A DNA stretch of 14,622 bases from a bacterium (GCA_030426865.1 JAUHXN010000038.1:1-14622), one strand, 5' to 3'; positions 5,730 through 13,975 are shown, counted from the stretch's first letter. Notes: generated by a model not told the origin, from the letters alone. Made by a program: numbers and translations.

Positions 5730-7168
5730 TACCTACCCAAGTTTACAATTGTTCCTAAAACTTCATCGGCCATGTTAACTACTCTCGAAGCTGCCTCAAA
5801 GCTACGTTGGAATTTGATAAGATTTACAGCTTCTTCGTCCAGATTCACCCCAATCACAGTATCGCGTTGATTTTTCATCTGGTCTAGTACCATCGTACTA
5901 TTTTTTAGACCTGTTTGCGAATCGTTCAGCATATTACCAGCTTTTGATAGCAAGTCCGAATAATATTCGCCTGGTGTTCTGTTATTAATGAAGTTTATAT
6001 CATCTGCCAAAGCTGCAATCTGCAACCCGATTTGGTTATTGCCACTTTCCCCTGCTACTGATGATAGAGGTATATTATCCGAATCATTTAGGATAACAGC
6101 GTTCACCTGTATTGATAGCGCATCGGCATCCGTTGGATAAGGCACGAAGAATGAACGCCCCGGAGGTACAGCTCCTGTGTCATTTAATCCGAAACCGCCA
6201 ACACTTGCCATATTAACATTAGCAGCTATTTCCTTGGCAAGTTCATTTATTGATTGAGCAATTGAAAAATTACCACTTGTATCATCTTTATCTAAAGTCT
6301 CATTGTAATGCTTCATCTGTGCTTCTAATTTTCCAGCACCTGGATTGATTTTATTTAATACATTACCTTGTATGTCTGTAGTATAAAGCCCTATTGTTCT
6401 CTCATTAGTAGTGCCATTTGTCGTTTCTACTAACTTCAATTCATTTAGACTTTTGCCAGTTACTAAATTAATACCGTTCATATAAACATTTACAGTACCG
6501 TCATTGTTTTGACTAACATTAGTTTTTCCATATTCAGCAAGTTGCTCTATAAGAACTTCGCGTTGATCTACCATATTCAAATCACCTTCTAGAGCTGAAT
6601 TATGATTATCTGCAATTCTCGAATTTATCTCTGCTATTCTTTTGGCTAGACTGTTTACTTCTTCTACATTATCTCTAAGCTTAGAAAGAACGTCTATTCT
6701 AGCTTCTTCGAAGCCTTCAGCTAGTTGATGAAATTTATCAGTCATATTCCTAGCGCTAGATATTACTTTCTGTCTATAAGCCGATTTATCAGGATTAGAA
6801 GCAAGTTCGTCCCAACTAATAAAAAAGTCTGAGATTAGACTATTCAGTCCAGTTTCAGATGGTTCACCCAATACACCTTCTATTCGTTTTAGTATTTCTT
6901 GGTCAGCTTCATAACCGGCATTTCTAGTTATAGAGTTTCTTATTTCTTTATCAAAAAATTCTTCTCTAAAAGACTTTAACTGATCAGCTATTACGCCAGT
7001 ACCAACGAAGTTACCTGCCTCGTATTTAGAATTGGCAGTTGCCAAATCTGCTCTTTTACGAGAATACCCTTCTGTATTAGCATTGGATATATTGTTAGAT
7101 ACAACCTCTAATCCGTAGCGTTGCGCTAGAAGTGCTGATTTACCTATTTCTAATGTAGAAAAACCCAT
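5729..7168 (-). CDS. flgK: Flagellar hook-associated protein 1 (FlgK)
   Basis: 479 aa. FlgK is the junction protein that sits directly on the hook, beneath FlgL. The N-terminus (MGFSTLEIGKSALLAQRYGL) is followed by EVVSNNISNANTEGYSRKR (about 21-39), the axial-protein signature shared by rod, hook and HAP proteins. The end carries EEAVNLIKFQRSFEAASRVV and a final helix with MADEVLGTIVNL, the conserved C-terminal D0 helix. At 479 residues it is shorter than the roughly 550-aa enterobacterial protein, the difference lying in the surface-exposed middle. It starts two bases downstream of the flgN-like stop and overlaps flgL by one base. Placement beside a FlgN-like chaperone is typical. Confidence 0.95.
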   Translation of the reverse strand: MGFSTLEIGKSALLAQRYGLEVVSNNISNANTEGYSRKRADLATANSKYEAGNFVGTGVIADQLKSFREEFFDKEIRNSITRNAGYEADQEILKRIEGVLGEPSETGLNSLISDFFISWDELASNPDKSAYRQKVISSARNMTDKFHQLAEGFEEARIDVLSKLRDNVEEVNSLAKRIAEINSRIADNHNSALEGDLNMVDQREVLIEQLAEYGKTNVSQNNDGTVNVYMNGINLVTGKSLNELKLVETTNGTTNERTIGLYTTDIQGNVLNKINPGAGKLEAQMKHYNETLDKDDTSGNFSIAQSINELAKEIAANVNMASVGGFGLNDTGAVPPGRSFFVPYPTDADALSIQVNAVILNDSDNIPLSSVAGESGNNQIGLQIAALADDINFINNRTPGEYYSDLLSKAGNMLNDSQTGLKNSTMVLDQMKNQRDTVIGVNLDEEAVNLIKFQRSFEAASRVVNMADEVLGTIVNLGR

Positions 7169-7170
7169 AT

Positions 7171-7611
7171 TTATACCTTCACATCACAAACTTTACGACC
7201 ATTTCTACTATTCAGAGTCGAGATTATATTACTTACACTATTTTTTGCCCTATTCGATAGCAACCTATTAGTAGTGTTAACTTCTTGTAACTCTGCTACT
7301 ATTTTCTTCATAGCGATTCGTATTCTACGAAGATCTATTTTGTTTTCGCCTTCCACAGTTTTCTCAATCTCAGATAGACGTAATTGAGATGCCTCTACTC
7401 TGCTAATAGATAGTTTGGAAACCATATATCTCAATCTTCTTTCTTCCATTTCTTTTAGTTTGGCAGTTATAATATGCTGATCCTGAGATATTTTCTCTAC
7501 CAAATCTTGCCTTTGTGACATTAATGCTTCTCTCAATCTATTAGATAGCATCAGCAATTTTTCAGTCAGCTCTTTTTCTCTTTTCAGAAAATCTACAAAC
7601 TTCTCATCCAT
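7171..7611 (-). CDS. flgN: FlgN-like flagellar export chaperone
   Basis: 146 aa, highly charged and predicted almost entirely helical/coiled coil (about residues 5-60 and 75-135), with no signal peptide. FlgN is the cytosolic chaperone that keeps FlgK and FlgL unfolded and brings them to the export gate. The family is very divergent in sequence, so assignment rests on size, helical character and position directly upstream of flgK, with two bases between. The start codon lies one base after the flgJ stop. An alternative is another small flagellar coiled-coil protein such as a FliJ-like factor, but the position beside flgK/flgL favours FlgN. Confidence 0.75.
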   Translation of the reverse strand: MDEKFVDFLKREKELTEKLLMLSNRLREALMSQRQDLVEKISQDQHIITAKLKEMEERRLRYMVSKLSISRVEASQLRLSEIEKTVEGENKIDLRRIRIAMKKIVAELQEVNTTNRLLSNRAKNSVSNIISTLNSRNGRKVCDVKV

Positions 7612-7612
7612 A

Positions 7613-8425
7613 TTATTCTTCTCCTAGTGCCGAATTGTACGACAATACTCTACTCACATATTTTCTTGTTTCATCGAATGGAGGTATTCCATTATGCTTC
7701 TCTACATTTCCTGGTCCAGCATTATATGCCGCTAAAGCCAACTCCAAAGACCCATCAAATTTATTGAGCATCTTATTCAGATAGTTAGTTCCACCAAGAA
7801 TATTTTCTTCTGGGTTGAAGGAATTATTGACACCCAAATCACTTGCTGTACCATCCATCAGCTGCATCAATCCTTTTGCACCGGCAGGTGAAACTGCAGT
7901 ATGGTTACCTGCTGACTCTGCTGCTATAACTGATTTAATCAAATTCTTAGGAATACCATATTCCTTCGATGCTTTATCAATTATATCATCGTATTTTGAG
8001 ATTTTTTCGGCAGCCGTATCAGATATACTAATAGGTCTCAATTGCTGAGGAGGAACTGAATAAGAATTTCTAGAAGGAATATTCTCGCCCGTCATTTGCT
8101 TGTACATCATCTGAGCTATTCCCATACCTCTACCTTGCTTTGATATATTATCAGCCAGATTTAGTTGAGCCATCTCTTGCATAGTATTTCCACCGAAGCC
8201 CTCATCATCTTTTTCTTCTAACTGTGCATTTTTCATCTCTTTGAGCATCATATTCACAAATATAGATTCGAACCCCCTAGAGGCCTGTTCTATTTTAGAT
8301 TTTTCTGCTTCACTCATTTTTGATTTATGAGTTTTACTTACATTGTCGAACGCACTCATTTTGCGTGCAAGCTGTGCTGTCTGAGCCATGTTACGGCTTT
8401 GACCTGTATCTAAATCTATACTCAT
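7613..8425 (-). CDS. flgJ: FlgJ rod-cap protein fused to an SLT-type lytic transglycosylase
   Basis: 270 aa. Residues about 42-113 are the rod-binding domain (ASRGFESIFVNMMLKEMKNA, later GRGMGIAQMMYKQM). It caps the growing rod in the periplasm. Residues about 145-262 form a lytic transglycosylase domain (SLT family): catalytic Glu170 in VIAAESAGNHTAVSPAGAKG, then GLMQLM (185-190), LAAYNAGPGNV (231-241) and the final YVSRVL. The domain cleaves peptidoglycan so the rod can pass. In enterobacteria the FlgJ C-terminal domain is a glucosaminidase instead; the SLT version is known in other lineages. The protein has no signal peptide, as expected for export by the flagellar route. Its ATG overlaps the flgI stop by four bases (ATGA). 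Confidence 0.93.
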   Translation of the reverse strand: MSIDLDTGQSRNMAQTAQLARKMSAFDNVSKTHKSKMSEAEKSKIEQASRGFESIFVNMMLKEMKNAQLEEKDDEGFGGNTMQEMAQLNLADNISKQGRGMGIAQMMYKQMTGENIPSRNSYSVPPQQLRPISISDTAAEKISKYDDIIDKASKEYGIPKNLIKSVIAAESAGNHTAVSPAGAKGLMQLMDGTASDLGVNNSFNPEENILGGTNYLNKMLNKFDGSLELALAAYNAGPGNVEKHNGIPPFDETRKYVSRVLSYNSALGEE

Positions 8426-9525
8426 TGTATTATCAACTCCCCTTGTAATGAACCAGCTTCTTTGAGTGCTTGAAAAATAGCAATCAAATCTCTAGGCTTT
8501 ACTTGAAGTAAATTTAATGATTCGGCTATACCAGCAACAGTTGGATTTTGTACTTCCAGAGCTCTTGCTTGATTTATTTCTTCTTCAGTTTCTATTATTG
8601 CAGTTTCAGCATACCTTGGAGGAAAAATAGTGAAAGGAGCAGGTTGTGGAACTATAACTTGTCTTTGGATAGTAATATCCAATCCACCGTGAGCTATCAC
8701 AGATGGAAGCAATTCGACATTACCACCAATTACAATAGTACCCGTTCTTTCGTTTATAACAACTTTCGATGTAGCTTCTAGATCAACATTAAGCGCTTCT
8801 ATTTGAGCGATTTTCATAAGCTGTTCGTTTCTCTCTGAAAAGCCTGACAAATCAACTTTAATAGTAGCACCGTCTTCTAATGTAGCTTTACCATCTAAAT
8901 CAGCAGAAGCATTAATAGCTGTCATTACTGAATTAGCTACTGTGAAATCCGGTTGTCGTAGAATAACCCTCATGCTTGAGGCATCAGCCAGACTCTGCTC
9001 TACTTCTTTCTGAAGTATCAACCCGTTTGGTACTCTACCACTAGTTACGAAATTCTTAGATACACGACTACCGAAAGCACGTACATCATATCCACCTACT
9101 GAAAGTGGACCTTGTGCATTACCAATTATACTACCATCAGCCCTTGAAAGTGGTGTCATTAGTAATGTTCCACCTTGTAAAGAACTTGCATCACCCATAG
9201 CTGAAACCACTACATCAATCTGAGAACCTTTCTTCATAAAAGGAGGTACAGTAGCAGTAACCATAACAGCTGCTACGTTTCTTGTCCAGTTATTCTTTCT
9301 ATCTACTGTTAATCCGAAGCGCTTTAGCATATTGATAACAGATTGATTAGTATAAGAAACCATTCTATTATCACCAGTTTGATTTAACCCAACGACTAAT
9401 CCGTAGCCAATTACTTGGACTCCACTTACACCTTCGATGTTCGCTATATCTTTGATACGCGCTGCTTCGAGGTTCATCAGTGGAATTGTCAATACTATCA
9501 ATATGTATATTATAATTTTTTTCAT
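8422..9525 (-). CDS. flgI: Flagellar P-ring protein FlgI
   Basis: 367 aa, the usual length. A Sec signal peptide at residues 1-21 (MKKIIIYILIVLTIPLMNLEA) precedes the mature protein, which starts ARIKDIANIEGVSGVQVIGY as in most FlgI. Other hallmarks are GLVVGLNQTGDN, MVTATVPPFMKKGSQIDVVV with SAMGDASSLQGGTLLMTPL, and the C-terminal LNLLQVKPRDLIAIFQALK. FlgI assembles in the periplasm into the ring around the rod in the peptidoglycan layer, with help from FlgA. The ATG at 9525 is one base past the flgH stop. Nothing unusual was seen. Confidence 0.97.
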   Translation of the reverse strand: MKKIIIYILIVLTIPLMNLEAARIKDIANIEGVSGVQVIGYGLVVGLNQTGDNRMVSYTNQSVINMLKRFGLTVDRKNNWTRNVAAVMVTATVPPFMKKGSQIDVVVSAMGDASSLQGGTLLMTPLSRADGSIIGNAQGPLSVGGYDVRAFGSRVSKNFVTSGRVPNGLILQKEVEQSLADASSMRVILRQPDFTVANSVMTAINASADLDGKATLEDGATIKVDLSGFSERNEQLMKIAQIEALNVDLEATSKVVINERTGTIVIGGNVELLPSVIAHGGLDITIQRQVIVPQPAPFTIFPPRYAETAIIETEEEINQARALEVQNPTVAGIAESLNLLQVKPRDLIAIFQALKEAGSLQGELIIQ

Positions 9526-9526
9526 A

Positions 9527-10093
9527 TCAGAATAGCATCCTCAAAAATTTTGTAATAAGTCCTGGTTCTTGATATTCCGAAACTGAGCCATCACCATCTA
9601 TTAATAATGTCAAATCTAAAATACTATAAGAATAAACTGAGTTATCTGGCCTAACATCTACTGGTCTAACTACTCCTCTGATAGTAACGTATTGAGTTTC
9701 ACCATTGACTTTTGTAGTACGTTTTCCTTCTATTATTAGGTTGCCATTATCTTCTAAGTCTATTACTCTAGCACTTAACTTCGAGCGAATTGATTCGTTC
9801 CTAGAAGTAGAACCATCACCTCTAAAATCTGTAGATGAACCCAATGATACGTCAGCAGAAGTATTTGTCGATCCAGATGACACACCAAATCCAGCTCCAA
9901 CAGAAGACTCACGTCCGTTGTCAGTACTAGCAGAGTTCCCCGCCTTCGTATCCTCCACTATCAATACAGTCAAGGCATCACCTTTACGGAATGCTTTGAA
10001 ATCGGAAAACAGAGAATTAGAACTGTTTTGTACGAACTGTGCTTCCAAACCGAAAGCAGATAGTAACATTATTGTAATTATTAATGATTTCAT
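9527..10093 (-). CDS. flgH: Flagellar L-ring protein FlgH, without lipobox cysteine
   Basis: 188 aa from the ATG at 10093; upstream in-frame TTG/GTG codons (10105, 10102) overlap flgA and would put extra residues before the signal peptide, so I reject them. The signal peptide is MKSLIITIMLLSAFGLEA. Family marks are SLFSDFKAFRKGDALTVLIV (about 27-46), then a serine/glycine-rich region, LSARVIDLEDNGNLIIEGKR and VRPVDVRPDNSVYS. FlgH forms the outer-membrane bushing. In enterobacteria it is a lipoprotein with an essential N-terminal cysteine; here there is no cysteine anywhere in the protein, so acylation is impossible. The gene follows flgA by one base and precedes flgI by one base. Confidence 0.94.
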   Translation of the reverse strand: MKSLIITIMLLSAFGLEAQFVQNSSNSLFSDFKAFRKGDALTVLIVEDTKAGNSASTDNGRESSVGAGFGVSSGSTNTSADVSLGSSTDFRGDGSTSRNESIRSKLSARVIDLEDNGNLIIEGKRTTKVNGETQYVTIRGVVRPVDVRPDNSVYSYSILDLTLLIDGDGSVSEYQEPGLITKFLRMLF

Positions 10094-10094
10094 A

Positions 10095-10760
10095 TTATTC
10101 ACCAAGAATCAGTTCACCTGATTCATTTAATTTACCAGTTAGAATTTTTTTACTATTATCACGCTTAACTTTGATAGATTCTCCAGCTCTACCATCCTGT
10201 AGAGCAGTACCAAGTCCACGTATAGTTACAGCTCCATTCGTAGCAATTACAACTATTTCCTCACCACGTTTTACAGTAACATCGGGTAGTGTATTGAAAG
10301 ATGTAAAAGACTCGCCTTGATAAATTGATTTCGTAGATACTCTACCCACTGGGTTTATATAATCTTCTAATTTTTCAAGCTCTACAAATTCACTTGATTT
10401 GACAAGCATACCACTAGTAATAGTAGTGTTGTCTGGAATAAATGATTTTGATTTGAATACATTGATTTCTTTTTTCACTATATAGTGGAAAGTCTGGCTT
10501 TTCAAAACTTTGTCATTCGATACGAATTCTAATTTCACACCATTATTATATGCAGTATATTGCTCATCGAATACAGCCTTTACTTCATCATCTCCGATAT
10601 TTATATCAGTGAACTTTGATAAAAAGTCAATCTGATAATCATTTCCATATTTCTGAATTAGAAATGTACGGCATGCTTCTTCGATTCTATCAGCAGAAAA
10701 AGTCGCTGCATTAATTTGCATCGACATTGATATAATTAATATGACTAGAATTGATTTCAT
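10095..10760 (-). CDS. flgA: FlgA, periplasmic P-ring assembly chaperone (SAF domain)
   Basis: 221 aa. Signal peptide at 1-18 (MKSILVILIISMSMQINA). The C-terminal half carries the SAF/FlgA pattern: a pre-SAF strand region, then DNTTITSGMLVKSSEFVEL (about 110-128), INPVGRVSTKSIYQGESF (135-152), VKRGEEIVVIA (162-172), the glycine-rich TIRGLGTALQDGRAGESIKV and a final GKLNESGELIL. FlgA escorts FlgI subunits to the rod. Its position between flgG and flgH, one base from each, is common outside the enterobacteria. No cysteine-based lipobox; expected soluble in the periplasm. Confidence 0.93.
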   Translation of the reverse strand: MKSILVILIISMSMQINAATFSADRIEEACRTFLIQKYGNDYQIDFLSKFTDINIGDDEVKAVFDEQYTAYNNGVKLEFVSNDKVLKSQTFHYIVKKEINVFKSKSFIPDNTTITSGMLVKSSEFVELEKLEDYINPVGRVSTKSIYQGESFTSFNTLPDVTVKRGEEIVVIATNGAVTIRGLGTALQDGRAGESIKVKRDNSKKILTGKLNESGELILGE

Positions 10761-10761
10761 A

Positions 10762-11550
10762 TTATCGTTTTAGGTTAACCGCAGTATTTAGTATTTCATC
10801 AGCTGTTCTTACCGATTTCGAATTAAGTTCATAAGCTCTTTGAGCTGTTATCATATCCACCATTTCCTCTACCACATCTACATTTGAGCTTTCAAGATGA
10901 CTTTGGTATATCTCGCCAGTATTATTACTTCCTGGTTGGTAAAAGATAGGGTCGCCTGATGCTGGAGATTCTTCGAATAGATTATCGCCTATTGCGCGTA
11001 AACCAGAAGGATTAACAAATCGAGCTAATTCTATCTGACCGAGCGTATCGAGGTCAGTGCTTCCCTCTGCATAAACACCCACTATACCATCACGGCTGAT
11101 TTGCACTTCTACTGCATCAGCAGGTATTTGGAAACCAGGGTCTAGGTAATACCCTTGAGTATTAACTAAGCTACCATTTTTATCCATTTTGAAACTACCG
11201 TCTCTTGTATAAGCTCTGGAGTTATCTGGCTTTTGGATAACGAAAAAACCATCACCAACAATAGCCATATCGAGTTTATTGCCAGTAGAAGTTATATCGC
11301 CTTGCGTGAATTGTTTTTTAGTAGCCGAAAGCTGAGTACCACTACCTATCTGAACTTCGTTAAGTGGCTCTACTCCTACTCTTGCACTGTTACCAGCAGG
11401 TTTTAGTGTCTCGTAAAGCAAATCTTGGAACTCTGGTCTAGTTTTCTTGAATCCAGTAGTATTTACGTTTGCTATATTATTCGAAATTATCTCAACAAAT
11501 TTTTGCTGAGCAGAAAGCCCTGTGGCTGCGGTTCTTAGTGTCTTGTCCAT
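10762..11550 (-). CDS. flgG: Distal rod protein FlgG
   Basis: 262 aa, the canonical FlgG size. The N-terminus MDKTLRTAATGLSAQQKFVE continues into IISNNIANVNTTGFKKTRPE, the axial signature. The FlgG-type body has GDGFFVIQKPDNSRAYTRDG and LVNTQGYYLDPG. The C-terminus SSNVDVVEEMVDMITAQRAY...ADEILNTAVNL is diagnostic of FlgG. It polymerises into the distal rod that crosses the periplasm and the P and L rings. The ATG is preceded by a strong AGGAAG six bases upstream. It follows flgF after a 42-base gap, the largest in the operon, and flgA follows after one base. It is a paralogue of the FlgF protein next to it, as everywhere. Confidence 0.97.
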   Translation of the reverse strand: MDKTLRTAATGLSAQQKFVEIISNNIANVNTTGFKKTRPEFQDLLYETLKPAGNSARVGVEPLNEVQIGSGTQLSATKKQFTQGDITSTGNKLDMAIVGDGFFVIQKPDNSRAYTRDGSFKMDKNGSLVNTQGYYLDPGFQIPADAVEVQISRDGIVGVYAEGSTDLDTLGQIELARFVNPSGLRAIGDNLFEESPASGDPIFYQPGSNNTGEIYQSHLESSNVDVVEEMVDMITAQRAYELNSKSVRTADEILNTAVNLKR

Positions 11551-11556
11551 TTGATA

Positions 11557-11562
11557 CTTCCT
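11557..11562 (-). promoter_or_regulatory. Ribosome binding site of flgG
   Basis: AGGAAG on the minus strand, six bases before the flgG ATG. It is one of the few strong Shine-Dalgarno sequences in the window and fits the need for many FlgG subunits; together with the 42-base spacer, it means flgG starts independently of flgF translation. Confidence 0.7.
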
Positions 11563-11592
11563 GTATGTTGGATCAATTTATTTTCTTAATAA

Positions 11593-12369
11593 TTAATAGT
11601 ATTTACCTAATGAAATAGATTGCTCTAGAGTATTTTCATTAGTAGTAATTACTTTACTCCCTGCTTCGAACTGACGTTGTAGATTAATCATTTCTACCAT
11701 TTCGTCTATTACGTTTACATTGGAGTTTTCTAACCAACCCTGTCTGATACTAACTCTGTCGTTAGTTAACAGTTGGTATTGATTATCGTCTGTTAAAATG
11801 AAGTCTGAAGATGATACTTTTTCTAGTACAGCGTAACTATTAGTATCGACTATATCCAGATTTCCTTGGCTAATATTGTTGATGAATATTTCACCAGAAT
11901 TATCTATTTTCACTTCAGCTTTTCGTGTATCAGAGTTGAAGCTATCACCCTGTAAAGTCCCGTACACGTTGATTCTGCCACCATTTGCGATAAGGTACTT
12001 ACCATTAGCAGAGATAACGTCACCTTCTTGATTAATTTTGAAATTACCAGCTCTTGTCAAAAACTCTTTCCCCTGCTCATCGTTTAGTAAGAAAAAGCCT
12101 TCACCATCAATAGCTATATCAAAGTCATTGCCAGTTTGGTCATAACTTCCTTTTTTAAAATCAATATAAGATCCTATTGGTGGGTCGTTTTGTTCAGCAC
12201 TACCTGCTACGTTGTAAAGGTTTGCTTTTGAGTCTAATAGATTTCTCTCGAACACAGAGTCTCGCTTAAACCCTACAGTTGAGGCATTCGCAATATTATT
12301 TGATATTACTTCTAATCTGGTCTGCTGGGACGTCATACCCATTGCAGCTGTGTATAATTCTTTGATCAC
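11593..12369 (-). CDS. flgF: Proximal/inner rod protein FlgF
   Basis: 258 aa. The start is MIKELYTAAMGMTSQQTRLE, then VISNNIANASTVGFKRDSVF (about 21-40), the axial-protein signature. The middle has DFDIAIDGEGFFLLNDEQGK and FLTRAGNFKINQEGDVISA, shared by FlgF and FlgG. The end, NSNVNVIDEMVEMINLQRQF with a final helix, is the conserved C-terminal module. Position immediately before flgG and lower similarity to the FlgG consensus make it FlgF. It begins with GTG (12367-12369), supported by AGGAAGGA five bases upstream; no better ATG exists nearby. FlgF builds the rod between FlgB/FlgC and FlgG. The flgB, flgC and fliE genes are not in the window. Confidence 0.9.
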   Translation of the reverse strand: MIKELYTAAMGMTSQQTRLEVISNNIANASTVGFKRDSVFERNLLDSKANLYNVAGSAEQNDPPIGSYIDFKKGSYDQTGNDFDIAIDGEGFFLLNDEQGKEFLTRAGNFKINQEGDVISANGKYLIANGGRINVYGTLQGDSFNSDTRKAEVKIDNSGEIFINNISQGNLDIVDTNSYAVLEKVSSSDFILTDDNQYQLLTNDRVSIRQGWLENSNVNVIDEMVEMINLQRQFEAGSKVITTNENTLEQSISLGKYY

Positions 12370-12374
12370 GGGAA

Positions 12375-12382
12375 TCCTTCCT
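12375..12382 (-). promoter_or_regulatory. Ribosome binding site supporting the GTG start of flgF
   Basis: AGGAAGGA on the minus strand ends five bases before the GTG of flgF. It overlaps the stop codon of the preceding 85-aa gene (12381-12383), which suggests coupling of the two genes and fixes the non-ATG start. Confidence 0.7.
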
Positions 12383-12638
12383 AATCAATTTCTTCTATTA
12401 TTTTCCTAATTATAGCCAAATCGTCTTCCTCTGATTTGAGCTTATTGGACAAAGTTTTTATCAATTTCATCAGTTCTTCTCTTGAACTTCCGTCTTTCTC
12501 ACCTATTTGGGCTAATAATTTTTCGATTACAATCTTTTTATCAATGCTACTTTCAGCACCATAAGCCCTTAGGAAATTGTTAATCTTTTTATCCATCTGA
12601 TTGTTCTGCAATGTATATGCCAAATCTTTTCGACACAT
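12381..12638 (-). CDS. Small hypothetical protein heading the flagellar operon
   Basis: 85 aa, charged and probably all helical, no signal peptide or membrane segment, so cytoplasmic. Visible parts are a lysine-containing N-terminal segment, MDKKINNFLRAYGAESSID (about 15-33), and a C-terminal helical stretch rich in K/E (about 52-83). The ATG at 12638 has GAAGG three bases upstream; a second ATG at residue 15 has no such site. The gene sits 11 bases upstream of flgF on the same strand, with a candidate promoter just upstream of it. I do not recognise the family. It lacks the C-terminal pattern of the anti-sigma factor FlgM. A small flagellar regulator, chaperone or assembly factor is possible from position only. 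Confidence 0.65.
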   Translation of the reverse strand: MCRKDLAYTLQNNQMDKKINNFLRAYGAESSIDKKIVIEKLLAQIGEKDGSSREELMKLIKTLSNKLKSEEDDLAIIRKIIEEID

Positions 12639-12660
12639 ACACCTTCACTATGTAATTAAT

Positions 12661-12688
12661 AATATAGTGTAAGTTAGGAATATTTCAA
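12661..12688 (-). promoter_or_regulatory. Candidate sigma70-like promoter of the flagellar operon
   Basis: On the minus strand TTGAAA (complement of 12683-12688, 5/6 match to -35) and TATATT (complement of 12661-12666, 5/6 match to -10) are separated by 16 bases and lie about 22 bases before the ATG at 12638. I saw no convincing sigma28 or sigma54 element in the 122-base gap. In AT-rich DNA such matches occur by chance, so read-through from the upstream permease gene remains possible. Confidence 0.4.
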
Positions 12689-12760
12689 CTAATGAGCAAA
12701 TGGAAAGTAAGATGAATCAAATTTGTACAATATAAGCCAATAAGTGTTAAAATTAGCCAC

Positions 12761-13975
12761 TTATGAAAATCGTAAAACTTTAACTGGTTTAATTTTAGAA
12801 GAAACTATAGATGGTATTATCACAACAACTGCTGAGATTACTACTGCATTAAATATCACAACAAAATAGTGCCAAGGATTGATACTAATAGGAACAGTAT
12901 CTAAAAAATAAACATTGCTATCGAGAGAGATGAATCCATATTGCTGTTGCAACACTGAAAGTATTAGCGCTACTATTCCACCTGTGATAGCTGCTTTAAA
13001 AGCCAAGCGAACCCCTATAAAAACGAAAATCTTAACAATGTCAACAGAAGGCATTCCTAACACTTTCATTATTCCTATTTGTCGGGTCTTTTCTACTATA
13101 AGTATTAACAACATAGTTACTACATTCAGGACTGCAACTATAGTTATAATCCCAAGTACGAGTGGAATTGGTTCTTTTTGAACTTGAATCCATATAAGTG
13201 CAGAGCGCTGATAATCAAATACATTCTTTGCCATATAAGGAAACTGCAAGGCATTTGCTATTTCATCAGTGTTCATTGCTATTTTACTCTTATCTTTAAC
13301 TGCAATTTCCAATCGAGTTGCATTATTATCTGCTATATCGAAAAAATTATGTGTTGTTTTCAAAGGAGCAATAATTATAGAATTGTCGAATTCTCCTAGT
13401 CCAGTATCATAAATAGCAACTATTTTGAATTTAGATATTTTTGTTTTGGGAACTGATTGTTGCTCAGTGTCAATAGAATATAATACTACATTATCTTCTA
13501 ATTTGTATCCCATTTTCTGAGCTACTTTTTCGCTAATAATTACCTCTTTTGCACTATCGGAGCTAAAACTGAAATTCCCGCCCTCTATGTTCTGTTGGAA
13601 ATTATTTATATCATTTTTATAATCTATTCCTTTAAGAATGAAACCGTCAATATCATTTTTTTTACGAACTATTACTGGTTTTTCTATTACTTCTGTTATA
13701 CCTTTTATATCAACATTCGAAATGTCAATTTTATCTTTACTAACATAACCACCATTCATGCTGACAATTGAAATATCAGATGTGAATTTGGCAGTTGTTT
13801 CAGTTAGCATATCTTCGAACCCATCTAGTATAGACAGTGACATAATAAGAGCAAAACTACCGATAAATACCGAGAAAAAAGCCGCCTTAGTGGTGAATTT
13901 AATTATCTTGCCACTACCTCGAGTATTGTGGAATTTATCTATAAAATATTTGATTTGAGTGAATTTCATATTCAT
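12761..13975 (-). CDS. LolC/LolE-type ABC transporter permease (MacB/FtsX-like)
   Basis: 404 aa from the ATG at 13975; a TTG one codon earlier and an ATG two codons later are alternatives. One membrane helix near the N-terminus (about 32-50) leads into LSILDGFEDML, which matches the LSxLNGFE motif of LolC/LolE. A large periplasmic domain (about 55-265) follows, then three helices: about 272-295 (LVLGIITIVAVLNVVTMLLI), 315-340 and 370-393. The last loop, VYFLDTVPISINPWHY, and the end KPVKVLRF are LolC/E hallmarks. In that system the permease extracts lipoproteins from the inner membrane for LolA, driven by the ATPase LolD; no lolD lies here, so the substrate is inferred from family only. It precedes the flagellar operon by 122 bases on the same strand. 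Confidence 0.88.
   Translation of the reverse strand: MNMKFTQIKYFIDKFHNTRGSGKIIKFTTKAAFFSVFIGSFALIMSLSILDGFEDMLTETTAKFTSDISIVSMNGGYVSKDKIDISNVDIKGITEVIEKPVIVRKKNDIDGFILKGIDYKNDINNFQQNIEGGNFSFSSDSAKEVIISEKVAQKMGYKLEDNVVLYSIDTEQQSVPKTKISKFKIVAIYDTGLGEFDNSIIIAPLKTTHNFFDIADNNATRLEIAVKDKSKIAMNTDEIANALQFPYMAKNVFDYQRSALIWIQVQKEPIPLVLGIITIVAVLNVVTMLLILIVEKTRQIGIMKVLGMPSVDIVKIFVFIGVRLAFKAAITGGIVALILSVLQQQYGFISLDSNVYFLDTVPISINPWHYFVVIFNAVVISAVVVIIPSIVSSKIKPVKVLRFS

Noticed and set aside
9705..10121. 138-codon plus-strand ORF
   Set aside because: Lies antisense to flgH and the end of flgA, with low-complexity proline/serine composition typical of a shadow frame.
10762..12369. flgF/flgG similarity as a recent tandem duplication
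   Set aside because: The two proteins are ancient paralogues found side by side in most flagellar operons and differ along most of their length here.
12381..12638. 85-aa protein as the anti-sigma factor FlgM
   Set aside because: It has similar size but none of the FlgM C-terminal pattern; position alone is not enough.
12740..12764. 7-bp inverted repeat at the permease stop as a terminator
   Set aside because: Long AT-rich loop and no T-tract on the minus strand; read-through into the flagellar operon cannot be excluded.
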